Shown here piece after piece: positions 35,401 through 44,564 of a stretch of 64,000 nucleotides of DNA (position 1 is its first letter; every line of letters begins with the position of its first letter). The translations under genes were made by a program, and so were the position numbers. The DNA comes from Acidobacteriota bacterium (GTDB lineage Bacteria > Acidobacteriota > Terriglobia > Terriglobales > Acidobacteriaceae), in NCBI GenBank assembly GCA_021803035.1, contig JAJZME010000047.1:1-64000 (forward strand). Direction: 5' to 3'. The notes under the pieces were generated by a model, which worked only from the letters and a program-made list of their open reading frames with translations, was not told the DNA's origin and made no database searches.

Positions 35401-38400
35401 ATGGACACCCCCAAAATGCTGTTTCGGACTGCCTGCTGTGTTGTCGCCCTGATTGCCGCATCCATTGCCGCTTCAGGCCAGTTATCTACCGCAACGGCAT
35501 CCGGCACTGTCGCCGATCCGACCGGCGCCGCCGTGCCGAATGCAACCGTGGTCTTTACTCAAACCGCGACAAATTTCACGCGCACAACGACAACCGACAG
35601 CCAGGGTGCGTATCAAGCGCCGTTCCTGCCTATCGGCCCTTATAGGGTCAAGGTGGACGCTGCCGGCTTCAAATCCATGGTGCAATCGGGCATTGTGTTC
35701 ACGGTCAACCAACAGGCGACGCTGAATTTCACGCTTCAGATCGGCATGCAGACGGTCGCAGTTCAGGTCACCGGACAAGTTCCTTTACTCAATCAGCAAA
35801 ATTCCGTAATGGGCGGGACGGTCGACAATCACCAGATCGAGAATCTGCCTCTGGTAGGCCGCAACGTATACGATCTCCTCAACATCACACCCGGCGTGCA
35901 GAATGTCCAAAGCGAGAACTCCATCGGCCTGCCGATGGAGCACGTGATCATCAACGGTTCCACTGACAATATGGTCGGTCAGGTCACCTACTACCTGGAT
36001 GGCGGCCTCAATATGACTGGCGTGCGCGATACCGGCAATGTGCTGCCCAATCCGGACGCCATCGACCAATTCAACGTTCAGACCAATAACTTCAGCGCCG
36101 AATACGGCCGCACCGGCGCTGGCGTGGTGTCGGTTGTAACCAAGTCCGGAACAAACACCGTCCACGGATCTCTCTTCGAATTTCATCAGGAGACAAACTT
36201 CAACGCCACAAACTATCTTCAAACCACCAAGACGCCCGAACACATCAACCGCTTCGGCGCCACCCTGGGCGGTCCCGCTCTGAAGAACAAGATCTTCTTT
36301 TTCGGCAGCTATGGCGGCCTGCGCCAGATCAGCCCGCATAACTTCAATACCGTGGTTCCTGATGCGCTGCAGCGGCAAGGCAACTTCTCTGAAAACGACT
36401 GTACGGGTAAAACAACGAGCCACGGTGGATGCTTCACCGTCTACGACCCGGTGACCAATAAGCCGGTGCCCGGGAATCGGCTTGATCTCGATCCAAACTT
36501 CCATCCCGATCCGGTGGCCGCCGCGGTATTGCAAAAGAACGTGCCTTTGCCCACGGCGGGCCGCATCGATAACCGTTTTATCGGCAACGAGGGTCTTCCC
36601 AATCAGACAGACGAGTTCCTGATCAAGGGCGATTTTCAGCTCGTCTCCAACCATCGCGCAACGCTTCAATACTTCCAGTCTGCCGGCAGTCAGACCGTTT
36701 TTCCCGGAGGAAACCTGCCCGGGTGGGCGCTTTCGAATTACGACTACAGACAACAGAGTGCCAACGCCAGCGATGTTTGGACGCTCTCACCGCGCTCCGT
36801 AAACCAGTTCTGGCTGACCTACTCGCGCATGGCGGCAGGCCGCATCAGCACTCCCGCCACTTCTCTGGCGGCCTACGGCTCCGATCTCAACGTACAGGGT
36901 GCGCCGTCTCTGCCGCAGATCAGCGTGGCCAACTTCTTCACGCTTGGGCAATCCATCACCGGGCCCCAGGCTGGCGACAATGTGTACGGCGTCCGCGACG
37001 TGTACAGCACCACCAGGGGAACGCACACGCTTTACGCGGGCGGCGAGCTGTATCTTGAAAAGGATGTTCTCGTGACGCTGCTCAACAACTATGGCGTCTT
37101 CACCTTCAGCAACTCCAACTCCGGAACGCACAACGCCATTTCCGACCTGCTCATCGGCAAGCCCGCCCAGATGAGCCAGGACTCGCCCGACAACGCCAAT
37201 GAAAATTACTGGAACTATGGCCTGTTTCTGCAGGATGATTGGCACCTGCTTCCCAATTTGACGGTGAATCTGGGTCTGCGCTACGACGTGCAGACCCCGC
37301 CAACCGACACGCAGCGCCGCATTGCCGTATTCGATCCCGGTGTGCAGTCCACGGTCTCGCCGCACGCCATGCTCGGGCAGCTCTTCCCGGGCGATCCCGG
37401 AGTGCCGGACGGCGGCGTGAACACGAACTATAACCACTTTGCGCCTCGCATTGGCTTTGCCTACAGCCCCTATCGCGATGGCAAAACCGTGTTCCATGGC
37501 GGCGCCGGCCTGTTCTTCGACACGATCTCAGGAAACGAGTGGATGCTCTCGCAGAACTTCCAGCCCTTTGCCGTCCGCATGACCAATGCATTTACGCACG
37601 TAGTCAGTCTGCAACACATCTATTCCACAGACCCCACGGACTTCGCTGGCAGCGTTTCGCCCTTCCCGTATTACTACAGCAAAACGAATCCGCGCTATGT
37701 CTCTCCTGCGCAGTTAGTATTCGTGCAGAAAGGAATGCGCTGGCCCTATAACTACCAGGCCAACTTCGGCGTGCAGCAGCAAATCACATCGAACCTGGCG
37801 TTCGGCATCAGCTATGTAGGTGACTTCACGCGCAAGCTGCCCCTTTACATCGACCAGAATTATCCCATTTACAACACCGCCATTCCGGCTTCCAATACCA
37901 CCGGCGATGTCAATTGCCGCCGTCCCTACGATGCCGTTCCTTTCAAGGCTGGCTCCACAACCGCCTGCGCCGCGCCAACCGCCGGATCGAAGTACATGAG
38001 CAACGGCTACGTGATCACAGATAACCAGACGGCAAACTACAACGGCCTGCAGGTCGTGGTCGAAAAGCGGTTGAGCCAGGACTTCAGTATCAACGGCTTC
38101 TACATCTGGAGCAAAGCGCTGGCGAGCGCCAATATGCAAACGACCGGCAACATCGGCAACAGCGCCGGGACCGAGCCAGAGGACTATCGCGCCATGTATC
38201 TCGAGCGTCAGCGCGAGTCCAATGACATGCGCAACCAGGCCGTCATCTCGTTTGTCTGGAATCCCAACTACTTCGGTGGCTTTAACCGGGCTACACGAAC
38301 CATTCTGAACGGCTGGTCGCTTGCATCTACGATCACAATGAACAGCGGCAAGCCCTTCACAATCACCAGCGGGAAGGACGACAATGTGGACGGCAACAAT

Positions 38401-38799
38401 AACGATCGTCCCAACCTTCTGCCCGGCAAAACCGAACGCCTGCTCGGCGCGCACAGATCGCGGCAGGCAGAAATGGCGCAGTGGTTCGACACCAGCGCGT
38501 ATTGCGAGGTTGGAAAAGCCGGCTGCCCGGCAGGCGCCGGCGTCTCTGGCCTCGATGGAACAGTTCGGCCCGATTCCATGGATGCGCCCGGATACAAGAA
38601 CGTGAATGCTTCGCTGTTCCGGACCTTCAATATCTACGAGCGTGTCAGGTTTCAGTTCCGCGGCGAAGCCACCAATGTGTTTAACTTCGTCAACCTCAAC
38701 GCGCCCGGAGGCAACCTTACCAGCCCCAGCTCTTTCGGGATTATCTCAGGCGCCGGCGCCATGCGCGTCATTCAGGTCGGCGGCCGGCTGCTGTTCTAG
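35401..38799 (+). CDS. TonB-dependent receptor, Oar-like
   Basis: This 1132-residue receptor starts at 35401, where AAGGAGAG precedes the ATG; the upstream ATG at 35359 is rejected. A signal peptide (CCVVALIAASIAASGQ) is followed by a carboxypeptidase-like domain (ASGTVADPTGAAVPNATVVFTQ). The plug has VTKSGTNTVHGSLFEFHQET, typical of Oar receptors. A barrel with many YxxxFGVQQQ-type strands comes next. It ends AMRVIQVGGRLLF with a terminal aromatic residue, as expected for outer-membrane insertion. The substrate is unknown. It is divergent from the membrane regulator and followed by 430 bases without a gene. Confidence 0.9.
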   Translation: MDTPKMLFRTACCVVALIAASIAASGQLSTATASGTVADPTGAAVPNATVVFTQTATNFTRTTTTDSQGAYQAPFLPIGPYRVKVDAAGFKSMVQSGIVFTVNQQATLNFTLQIGMQTVAVQVTGQVPLLNQQNSVMGGTVDNHQIENLPLVGRNVYDLLNITPGVQNVQSENSIGLPMEHVIINGSTDNMVGQVTYYLDGGLNMTGVRDTGNVLPNPDAIDQFNVQTNNFSAEYGRTGAGVVSVVTKSGTNTVHGSLFEFHQETNFNATNYLQTTKTPEHINRFGATLGGPALKNKIFFFGSYGGLRQISPHNFNTVVPDALQRQGNFSENDCTGKTTSHGGCFTVYDPVTNKPVPGNRLDLDPNFHPDPVAAAVLQKNVPLPTAGRIDNRFIGNEGLPNQTDEFLIKGDFQLVSNHRATLQYFQSAGSQTVFPGGNLPGWALSNYDYRQQSANASDVWTLSPRSVNQFWLTYSRMAAGRISTPATSLAAYGSDLNVQGAPSLPQISVANFFTLGQSITGPQAGDNVYGVRDVYSTTRGTHTLYAGGELYLEKDVLVTLLNNYGVFTFSNSNSGTHNAISDLLIGKPAQMSQDSPDNANENYWNYGLFLQDDWHLLPNLTVNLGLRYDVQTPPTDTQRRIAVFDPGVQSTVSPHAMLGQLFPGDPGVPDGGVNTNYNHFAPRIGFAYSPYRDGKTVFHGGAGLFFDTISGNEWMLSQNFQPFAVRMTNAFTHVVSLQHIYSTDPTDFAGSVSPFPYYYSKTNPRYVSPAQLVFVQKGMRWPYNYQANFGVQQQITSNLAFGISYVGDFTRKLPLYIDQNYPIYNTAIPASNTTGDVNCRRPYDAVPFKAGSTTACAAPTAGSKYMSNGYVITDNQTANYNGLQVVVEKRLSQDFSINGFYIWSKALASANMQTTGNIGNSAGTEPEDYRAMYLERQRESNDMRNQAVISFVWNPNYFGGFNRATRTILNGWSLASTITMNSGKPFTITSGKDDNVDGNNNDRPNLLPGKTERLLGAHRSRQAEMAQWFDTSAYCEVGKAGCPAGAGVSGLDGTVRPDSMDAPGYKNVNASLFRTFNIYERVRFQFRGEATNVFNFVNLNAPGGNLTSPSSFGIISGAGAMRVIQVGGRLLF

Positions 38800-39230
38800 T
38801 GTTCTGTTTGACGAGCGAACCGCGGCCAGGCGCTGTCCTGGAATGAAATACGAGCGTCAGACGGGCAGCTTTGCTGGGCTGCCTGTCCGGCGCTATTGCG
38901 CTCATCGAGTTCAAACGGTAAGCGAAGGTCGAAATCAGCAAGCGCCAATACCGCCGAAAATAGCCGGCTGGAATCTCTTGCGCCACGGCATCATGAACAC
39001 CCAAGCTACAGTAACTCCGCATTCCGAGTCACGGGATAAACAAACTCGAGGAACGGCAGACAATGCAATGTCACGTCATGTTCGGTGCCGTCATCTCCAA
39101 AGCTACCAGCTCCGCCAACACAGCCGGCTCCGCTGTTCCAACGAGATTTTTGGCGCCTACCCTGACAGCCGAGCGGCTGGGATCGTTTCCGACGCCAGCC
39201 GCTCAATAGCAAAGGAACAAGAGCTGTAAT
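38800..39230. other. Intergenic region between convergent genes
   Basis: No supported gene, repeat or terminator was found between the TonB receptor and the convergent cytochrome b gene. Open frames here lack ribosome binding sites and look like composition noise. Confidence 0.45.
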
Positions 39231-42200
39231 TTAGCGGTTATATCTCAATGAACGAATATAGGCGATCAGTGCATTGAGATCCGAGTTGCTCACACTAATC
39301 GCGGGCATGCCGGCAGCCTGCATGGCAGCCGAAGGATGCAGCAGAAGATGCTTGATCACGGCCGGCGGCAACTCGGAGGCCGTCGCAGTGAGTGAGGGTG
39401 CGGCAGCCGTTCCTTCCATGCTGCCCGCACCGTGGCAGGTGGAACATCTGACTCGCTCATAGACGCGCTTGCCGGCCGCTTCTTCCGGAGTTAGCTTGTG
39501 CGGCGGCGCGTGATGGACCGCTGCCCCCGCGGCACTGCTCTTCGCCGCGGCAGTCGCGTGCTGCAGCGTACCCAGGTAGGCCAGCAGCCCCGCCATTTGT
39601 GGATCCGTGTACGTAAAGGTTGGCATCCCTCCACCCTTCATCTTGGCATTGGGATGACGGATCAGGTTGGCGAGTGCCGCAGGAGAGAACTTGTGCGTCA
39701 CGCCGATAAGCGATATCGCCAAAGGCGTTCCCTGGCCGTTTTCGCCGTGGCAGCCAATGCAGCCATGCGACACAAAGATCTGCCGGCCAATCGCTGCCGG
39801 GCCACTCAGCGCAGCCTGAGCCGCCGTCGGCGCCGCCGCAGGTGCCGGCGCAGCTGGAGCCGGCGCTGATGCAGGTGCCGCCGCGCGTGCAGCAGTTGGA
39901 GGAGCCGCACGCGTTGCCGGAGCAGACTTCTGCGCTTTGGGAAGTGGTACAGTCGTCACCGCGTTCGGAGGTATGGGCAGCGATTTCAGAAAAGCCCAAA
40001 TCTCGCGCGTCTGCGCCGCTGACACCGTTGCGGGCGGCATGCCCTTGGCGGTCATCGGCGGAGTCGGGTGATGAATCAGCATGTTGAAAGTTGGTTCGGA
40101 GATAAGCCGCCACAATCCTCCTAGCGGAGGTGCGATCGCTGTCCCCTGCGCCATAGGTCCATGGCACGCCTGGCACGGTTGATGTTGGAAAATAAATCGC
40201 CCCTGGGCCACTTCACTTGCCTCGGCAGCGCTTGTTGACGCCGTGGTGGCGTGATGCGAAACAGTCTTCCTCACCACGGCTGGAATCGGGGTGGGCGGCT
40301 GTGAATGCCCCGAAACAGGAGTAGCCGCCCGTGAAGGGGCCGGCGCAGGAGCATGTGGTTGTGGATGTGGCTGCATCGCCACGTTGGTTACCGGAGGCGT
40401 ACCCGGCAGCCCGTATATCTTGCTCGGAGCCGGCAGGCTCTTCAGAAAGGCAATGAGTGCATTAAGCTGACTCGGGGGCAGATTGTGCGGCATCATCCCC
40501 TTGGCCTGCATGGCCGCAGTGGGATGCGTAATGTGCATCCGGAGGACAGAAGCGGGGGTTTTTGCGGCCCACCCTGCCAGCGTTGGCGCCCGTGGCGTTC
40601 CCTTCGCCATGTTGCCATGACAGGCAAAACAAGCCTGTGCCTGGAAGATCTGATGTCCCTGCGCAATCAGCGCGCCCGCGCTTCCAGGAGCAGCCGCCGA
40701 AACCGGCGTGGCCCCAGAAGTGGTTTGCGCTGCGGCAGAGGCCGCTGACGACGTGCTGGAGGATGCCGACAGAGGAGTTGTGAGCGGTTGCACATTTTCT
40801 TCCGGGGTACCGAGCGCATTCAGATAGGAAACCAGTTCCGTCACCTGTTTGGTTGTCATATCGAAATGGGCAGGCATGCCAGCCGCATGCATGGCGGCCG
40901 TTGGATGCTCAATCAACGACATCACCTTGGGGTGCCCCAGATTCTTCACAATTCCCACCAGCGAAGGTCCAATCGCTCCTCGGCCTCTTATCCCATGACA
41001 GCCCGAGCAACCCTGCTGAGAGAACAGCGCCTTTCCGCGTGCGACCATCGGATTGTACTTAGCCGGCTGCAACATGCTCAGAGAGCCCGGGGCCTGCATA
41101 TACGGCTTGAATGGCCTCTTGTCGTAAGCCTTCTCCTGAGCATCCTGCAACGCGAGCTGCTTCCGCACGGCCGGTTGTTCCATGTCCTGATGATGGCTCA
41201 GCAGGCCCAGATAAATCATACCCAGGAGCACAATCGAAACTGACAGAAGCGGAACTGGACGGCGCCATGGACGCCGCTCCAGCTTGTGGTCGAGAAACGG
41301 CAATAAGAAGAACAAAGCCGCAAGCGCTCCGGGAATAAGGACCACGCCGAAGATTGTGCGGGGGCCCTCCCAGAACTTGAGCCACTCGAAGGCCGGCAGG
41401 AAATACCATTCAGGCCGTGGCAGGTAAGTCGTTGAGGCAGGATTGGCCCGCGGCCCAAGTCCCACCGGATGGATGATGGCCAGTAATCCCAGCACGCTCA
41501 TGAGCACCATGGCAAAAGCCATGTCCATCAGCACCTGCTTTGGATAAAAGCTCTCTGGGGGTAATTTTGGTTTGACTGGATCTTCCGATATCGGGCCGGC
41601 CGCGCCCGCTTGCCTGAACAGGTAGATATGGACCGCGATGAGCCCGAAGATACACGCTGGAATCAGGATGACGTGGGCTATGTAGAAACGCGATAGAGTC
41701 AGCGTGCCGATCGTATCTCCGCCACGCATGAACTCCTCAAGCCATTGGCCAATGAATGGAACTTTCGAAACCAGGTTTGTTCCAACCGCGGTAGCGAAAT
41801 ATGCCCTCTGATCCCAGGGAAGCAGATAGCCGGTAAATGCCATGCCCGTAACCAGCAGGGCCAGTGTACCGCCCGATATCCACAACAACTCGCGCCGCCC
41901 CTTGTACGCACCATAGAGAAATGTCTGCAAAAAGTGGAGCAGCAGCACGATCACCATGGCGCTGGAGCCGTAATAATGCAAGCTACGCAGGAAATCGCCT
42001 GCAGCAACCTCCTTGGTAATATAAGCCACACTCACATGCGCGTTTTGTGCCGACGGCACATAATAGACTGCCAGACAGATGCCGGTAATGACCTGGGAAA
42101 TAAAAAGGAAGAGAAGCCCGGAGCCGAAGACATAGGCCCAGCGTGCCCCTCCGGGAATCGGCTCATCGAGGGATACCTTAAGGATTGTATCTAGCCCTGT

Positions 42201-42263
42201 ACGCTTGTCGATCCAGCGGAACAGCCGTCCGAGACGCGTAGCAGGCACATCTTGTTTTTCCAT
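39231..42263 (-). CDS. Cytochrome b fused to five mono-heme cytochrome c domains
   Basis: This 1010-residue membrane protein is predicted to be the quinol-cytochrome b subunit of a bc-type complex. Residues 1-360 form a multi-helix cytochrome b. Heme-b histidines are H96/H110 (13 between) and H197/H212 (14 between); the second spacing is the b6-type pattern. The quinol-site PEWY motif lies at 284-287. After it come five CxxCH hemes: CSGCH 419-423, CFACH 545-549, CQACH 697-701, CIGCH 835-839 and CSTCH 940-944. Each is followed by a GMP- or GMM-type methionine (GGMP in the fourth) that could be the axial ligand. Alanine- and proline-rich linkers separate the domains. The start has AAGGAGACACG upstream. 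It is last in the operon after the Rieske gene. Confidence 0.93.
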   Translation of the reverse strand: MEKQDVPATRLGRLFRWIDKRTGLDTILKVSLDEPIPGGARWAYVFGSGLLFLFISQVITGICLAVYYVPSAQNAHVSVAYITKEVAAGDFLRSLHYYGSSAMVIVLLLHFLQTFLYGAYKGRRELLWISGGTLALLVTGMAFTGYLLPWDQRAYFATAVGTNLVSKVPFIGQWLEEFMRGGDTIGTLTLSRFYIAHVILIPACIFGLIAVHIYLFRQAGAAGPISEDPVKPKLPPESFYPKQVLMDMAFAMVLMSVLGLLAIIHPVGLGPRANPASTTYLPRPEWYFLPAFEWLKFWEGPRTIFGVVLIPGALAALFFLLPFLDHKLERRPWRRPVPLLSVSIVLLGMIYLGLLSHHQDMEQPAVRKQLALQDAQEKAYDKRPFKPYMQAPGSLSMLQPAKYNPMVARGKALFSQQGCSGCHGIRGRGAIGPSLVGIVKNLGHPKVMSLIEHPTAAMHAAGMPAHFDMTTKQVTELVSYLNALGTPEENVQPLTTPLSASSSTSSAASAAAQTTSGATPVSAAAPGSAGALIAQGHQIFQAQACFACHGNMAKGTPRAPTLAGWAAKTPASVLRMHITHPTAAMQAKGMMPHNLPPSQLNALIAFLKSLPAPSKIYGLPGTPPVTNVAMQPHPQPHAPAPAPSRAATPVSGHSQPPTPIPAVVRKTVSHHATTASTSAAEASEVAQGRFIFQHQPCQACHGPMAQGTAIAPPLGGLWRLISEPTFNMLIHHPTPPMTAKGMPPATVSAAQTREIWAFLKSLPIPPNAVTTVPLPKAQKSAPATRAAPPTAARAAAPASAPAPAAPAPAAAPTAAQAALSGPAAIGRQIFVSHGCIGCHGENGQGTPLAISLIGVTHKFSPAALANLIRHPNAKMKGGGMPTFTYTDPQMAGLLAYLGTLQHATAAAKSSAAGAAVHHAPPHKLTPEEAAGKRVYERVRCSTCHGAGSMEGTAAAPSLTATASELPPAVIKHLLLHPSAAMQAAGMPAISVSNSDLNALIAYIRSLRYNR

Positions 42264-42287
42264 CGTGTCTCCTTGAGAAGCGCCAGC

Positions 42288-42854
42288 TTAGGCCTGGCCG
42301 ATGATTTCGCGGTAAGGAACATCTTCGCGGAAATACTCGAAATGAACCATCAGGTTCCCATCTTGCACTTCCGTCGGCAGTGGGTCCATTCCGCGAGGCG
42401 CGGGACCAGCAACGTGCTTCCCATCCTTGCTGTAGACGCTTCCGTGGCAGGGACAATAAAAGCGCTCCCGATTAGCCTGCCATTGTACCGTGCATCCCAA
42501 ATGCGGACAGATGGAAGACAATACCTGTGTCTCTCCCGAGGGTAGTGTTTCCGCATACACTCCTTCGGTCGTCACAACTTCGCGCCAACCATCCTGCTGA
42601 TTGAAAGTAATGTCCTTGAGCACTGGATCTGTGCTGGCTGAAGGCACCGCTTTATGCGGCATTACCTTCGACCACCACGTCCCTGTGCTCTTGGCATACA
42701 GCGGGTAAAGCATATAGCGCAAAACCGGCACCGCCAGCATTGCGCCCATCGCCGCCGTGCCGATTCCAAGCAGCGCCCCGAAAAAGGAGCGGCGGCTGAT
42801 GACAATTACATCTGCACCCGATTCTGTATGCTGAACCGGCTCATCGTGTTTCAT
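42288..42854 (-). CDS. Rieske iron-sulfur protein
   Basis: This 188-residue protein carries the 2Fe-2S Rieske motifs CPHLGC (116-121) and CPCHGS (134-139). It is the electron acceptor from quinol in bc-type complexes. A twin-arginine sequence SRRSFFGALLG (20-30) followed by a hydrophobic segment makes it a Tat-translocated, N-terminally anchored protein. The start at 42854 is supported by AGGAGACGAG, while the longer frame from 42950 is not. It sits 24 bases before the cytochrome b fusion and 28 bases after the Cyc2-like gene, so all three are likely co-transcribed. A separate cytochrome c1 or f is not encoded in the operon. Confidence 0.96.
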   Translation of the reverse strand: MKHDEPVQHTESGADVIVISRRSFFGALLGIGTAAMGAMLAVPVLRYMLYPLYAKSTGTWWSKVMPHKAVPSASTDPVLKDITFNQQDGWREVVTTEGVYAETLPSGETQVLSSICPHLGCTVQWQANRERFYCPCHGSVYSKDGKHVAGPAPRGMDPLPTEVQDGNLMVHFEYFREDVPYREIIGQA

Positions 42855-42882
42855 TGACTCGTCTCCTGTGATTGTGTACAGG

Positions 42883-44202
42883 TCAATAGTTGAACCATAG
42901 GGCTGCGTAAAGCGTGTTGTTGGCGGACGCGTTGCGGCCTGATCCGTCATAGTTCACGCCAGAGCCGTTGAAGTGGCTGAAACCGTAGTATGACAGCGAT
43001 AGATCGATATTCTCGTCCGGCCAATAACTGGCCTGGAGAATGTACCCGCTGGTATTCGGACTGCCCGTGCGGCTTCCCGTCACCGGCGCCGGCGCATATA
43101 ACGTGGCATCGTTGCTTCCTACCATATTGAAGTAAGATGCGGTAACGTTGTACTTGTTTCCCCAGTAGTACGTCGCATCCATGCGCCCGAGATCGAGCGT
43201 GTGGTCGGGCATCGCCGCTCCACCTTGCTGGTACGTTGCCGCCAGATGCGAACTCTCATGAATATAGGTGCCGTGCACGCTCACCGTATCGGCTCCGATG
43301 GGACGCTCGAAGCTGAAATCGAAGGACGGATCGATATACCGATCCGCGACGCCGCTCACATCGTTGGGGATAGAGCGCATAAAGATTCCGTAGGTTCCGA
43401 ATTCCAGGTAGTTCTTGCCGGCATATTGCTGCCAGGCAAAGCGCCAATAGGGTGCGGCGCCAACGATGTTGTAAGTAAACCCGTTACCATCCGCGGGCGC
43501 GGGACCACCGGCATGCTCTGAGCGATACACAGAGAGATCTCCATAGAGATGGTCATTCCACATGGCATAGCCGCCGGCACCGGCTACATCCTGCCCCAGA
43601 GTTCCGTCAATAACCGGCGCGGCAATCGACCCCGGAGTCTGATCCGGCGAGATATACGGATAGCCCCAGGCCGGTGTGCTATTCCACAGGTCTTCGACGG
43701 TGGGGTTATTGTTCAGATCCACCCCATAGGTCAGATCCTTGCCGTTGATCGTGGCGTGGTTCGCGTAACGAATGTCGGTGTTGTCCATGGTGAAATGATC
43801 ACTCTGGTGGTCGTAGGTCGTTTGCGCCATCACCCCAAAGTGCTTGGCCATCTCTCCGGCCAGGAACAAACTGAACTGCTGCGGAAATTCCACGGTTCCG
43901 TTCTGGGTCTCCGGCTGCTTCTTCTGCGTCTCCGTATCGGAGAGAAGGAGCATGACCGACACCGGCAAATTGCGCATCAACTGCAGCGTATTGCCATTGC
44001 TGATCGTCGTTTCCTTCGGGTTGCCGACCAGGGTGTAGCCATTCAGCTTGAACTGCCGCCCGAACGGCGTCAGTTCGGGGGGATCATAGTGGCATACGTT
44101 GCAGCTAAGCCCCGTCTGCCGTGCAAAAGCCGGTACAGCCCACGCCGGGACGGCCCATCTTACCAGGAATGCGATCACTGCCAGTCTGACAATCAATTTC
44201 AT
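42883..44202 (-). CDS. Cyc2-like outer-membrane cytochrome-porin
   Basis: This 439-residue protein has a signal peptide (VIAFLVRWAVPAWA). A short cytochrome segment with a single CNVCH heme motif at 34-38 lies within ARQTGLSCNVCHYDPPELT. The next stretch, FGRQFKLNGYTL, is typical of Cyc2. The remaining 380 residues alternate strands and aromatic ends (for example YNVTASYFNMVGS, ENIDLSLSYYGFSHF) and end in ALWFNY, indicating an outer-membrane barrel. Cyc2 proteins are heme-porin fusions that take electrons from Fe(II) at the cell surface in iron oxidisers. Many related acidobacterial proteins have no tested function. The ATG at 44202 is preferred over the TTG at 44211. Confidence 0.82.
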   Translation of the reverse strand: MKLIVRLAVIAFLVRWAVPAWAVPAFARQTGLSCNVCHYDPPELTPFGRQFKLNGYTLVGNPKETTISNGNTLQLMRNLPVSVMLLLSDTETQKKQPETQNGTVEFPQQFSLFLAGEMAKHFGVMAQTTYDHQSDHFTMDNTDIRYANHATINGKDLTYGVDLNNNPTVEDLWNSTPAWGYPYISPDQTPGSIAAPVIDGTLGQDVAGAGGYAMWNDHLYGDLSVYRSEHAGGPAPADGNGFTYNIVGAAPYWRFAWQQYAGKNYLEFGTYGIFMRSIPNDVSGVADRYIDPSFDFSFERPIGADTVSVHGTYIHESSHLAATYQQGGAAMPDHTLDLGRMDATYYWGNKYNVTASYFNMVGSNDATLYAPAPVTGSRTGSPNTSGYILQASYWPDENIDLSLSYYGFSHFNGSGVNYDGSGRNASANNTLYAALWFNY

Positions 44203-44217
44203 CTGTGCCAATTACCT

Positions 44218-44349
44218 CTACTGCGGAAGAATCCACAAACCGGTCCGATTTGCTTTCTCGTTCTGGCCCACCCAAAACAGATGAACTGCAAGGACGCACG
44301 ACCGTATCCACATCCCAGCCAGAACCAGGGGCGTACAGATGACGAACAT
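44218..44349 (-). CDS. Possible small membrane protein upstream of the Cyc2-like gene
   Basis: This 43-residue frame begins MFVICTPLVLAGMWIRS and is hydrophobic at the N-terminus. GAGG lies five bases before the ATG. The TAG stop is 15 bases before the Cyc2-like start, with the next ribosome binding site between them. The frame is open further upstream to 44448 but with a TTG start. It may be a real first gene of the operon or a leader ORF. It is too short to be sure. Confidence 0.38.
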   Translation of the reverse strand: MFVICTPLVLAGMWIRSCVLAVHLFWVGQNEKANRTGLWILPQ

Positions 44350-44484
44350 TACAACCTCGTCATCTTGGTGGTATTTCGGTTTTCTTACTCGATTCGCCGC
44401 TAATTTTGGGTCTTTCGTGTTTTCTATGGGAAAGCGGCGCTCTCGCAAACTCGGGCAATTCAGCCCAACGAATTTACAGCTTGG

Positions 44485-44490
44485 ATACTA
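44485..44490 (-). promoter_or_regulatory. Candidate -10 box of the electron-transfer operon
   Basis: The minus strand reads TAGTAT here (4 of 6 to the sigma-70 -10 consensus). With a start near 44478, the first CRP-type site is centred at about -42.5, replacing a -35 element. This is inferred from geometry only. Confidence 0.4.
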
Positions 44491-44512
44491 AACAATGGAG
44501 TATCGCAAAGCG

Positions 44513-44528
44513 TGTGACAAAGATCACA
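44513..44528 (-). promoter_or_regulatory. CRP-type binding site 1
   Basis: TGTGACAAAGATCACA is a perfect TGTGA-N6-TCACA palindrome, the consensus of CRP-family regulators. It lies 164 bases upstream of the small ORF and about 311 bases upstream of the Cyc2-like start, inside an otherwise non-coding stretch. Confidence 0.6.
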
Positions 44529-44564
44529 GCCTACTTGCCAAGATTTGCCGTAGCGGGACAGCTA

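Noticed and set aside
37239-37600. Overlapping frames within the second TonB receptor
   Set aside because: All are shadows of the receptor frame, which has a full set of barrel features.
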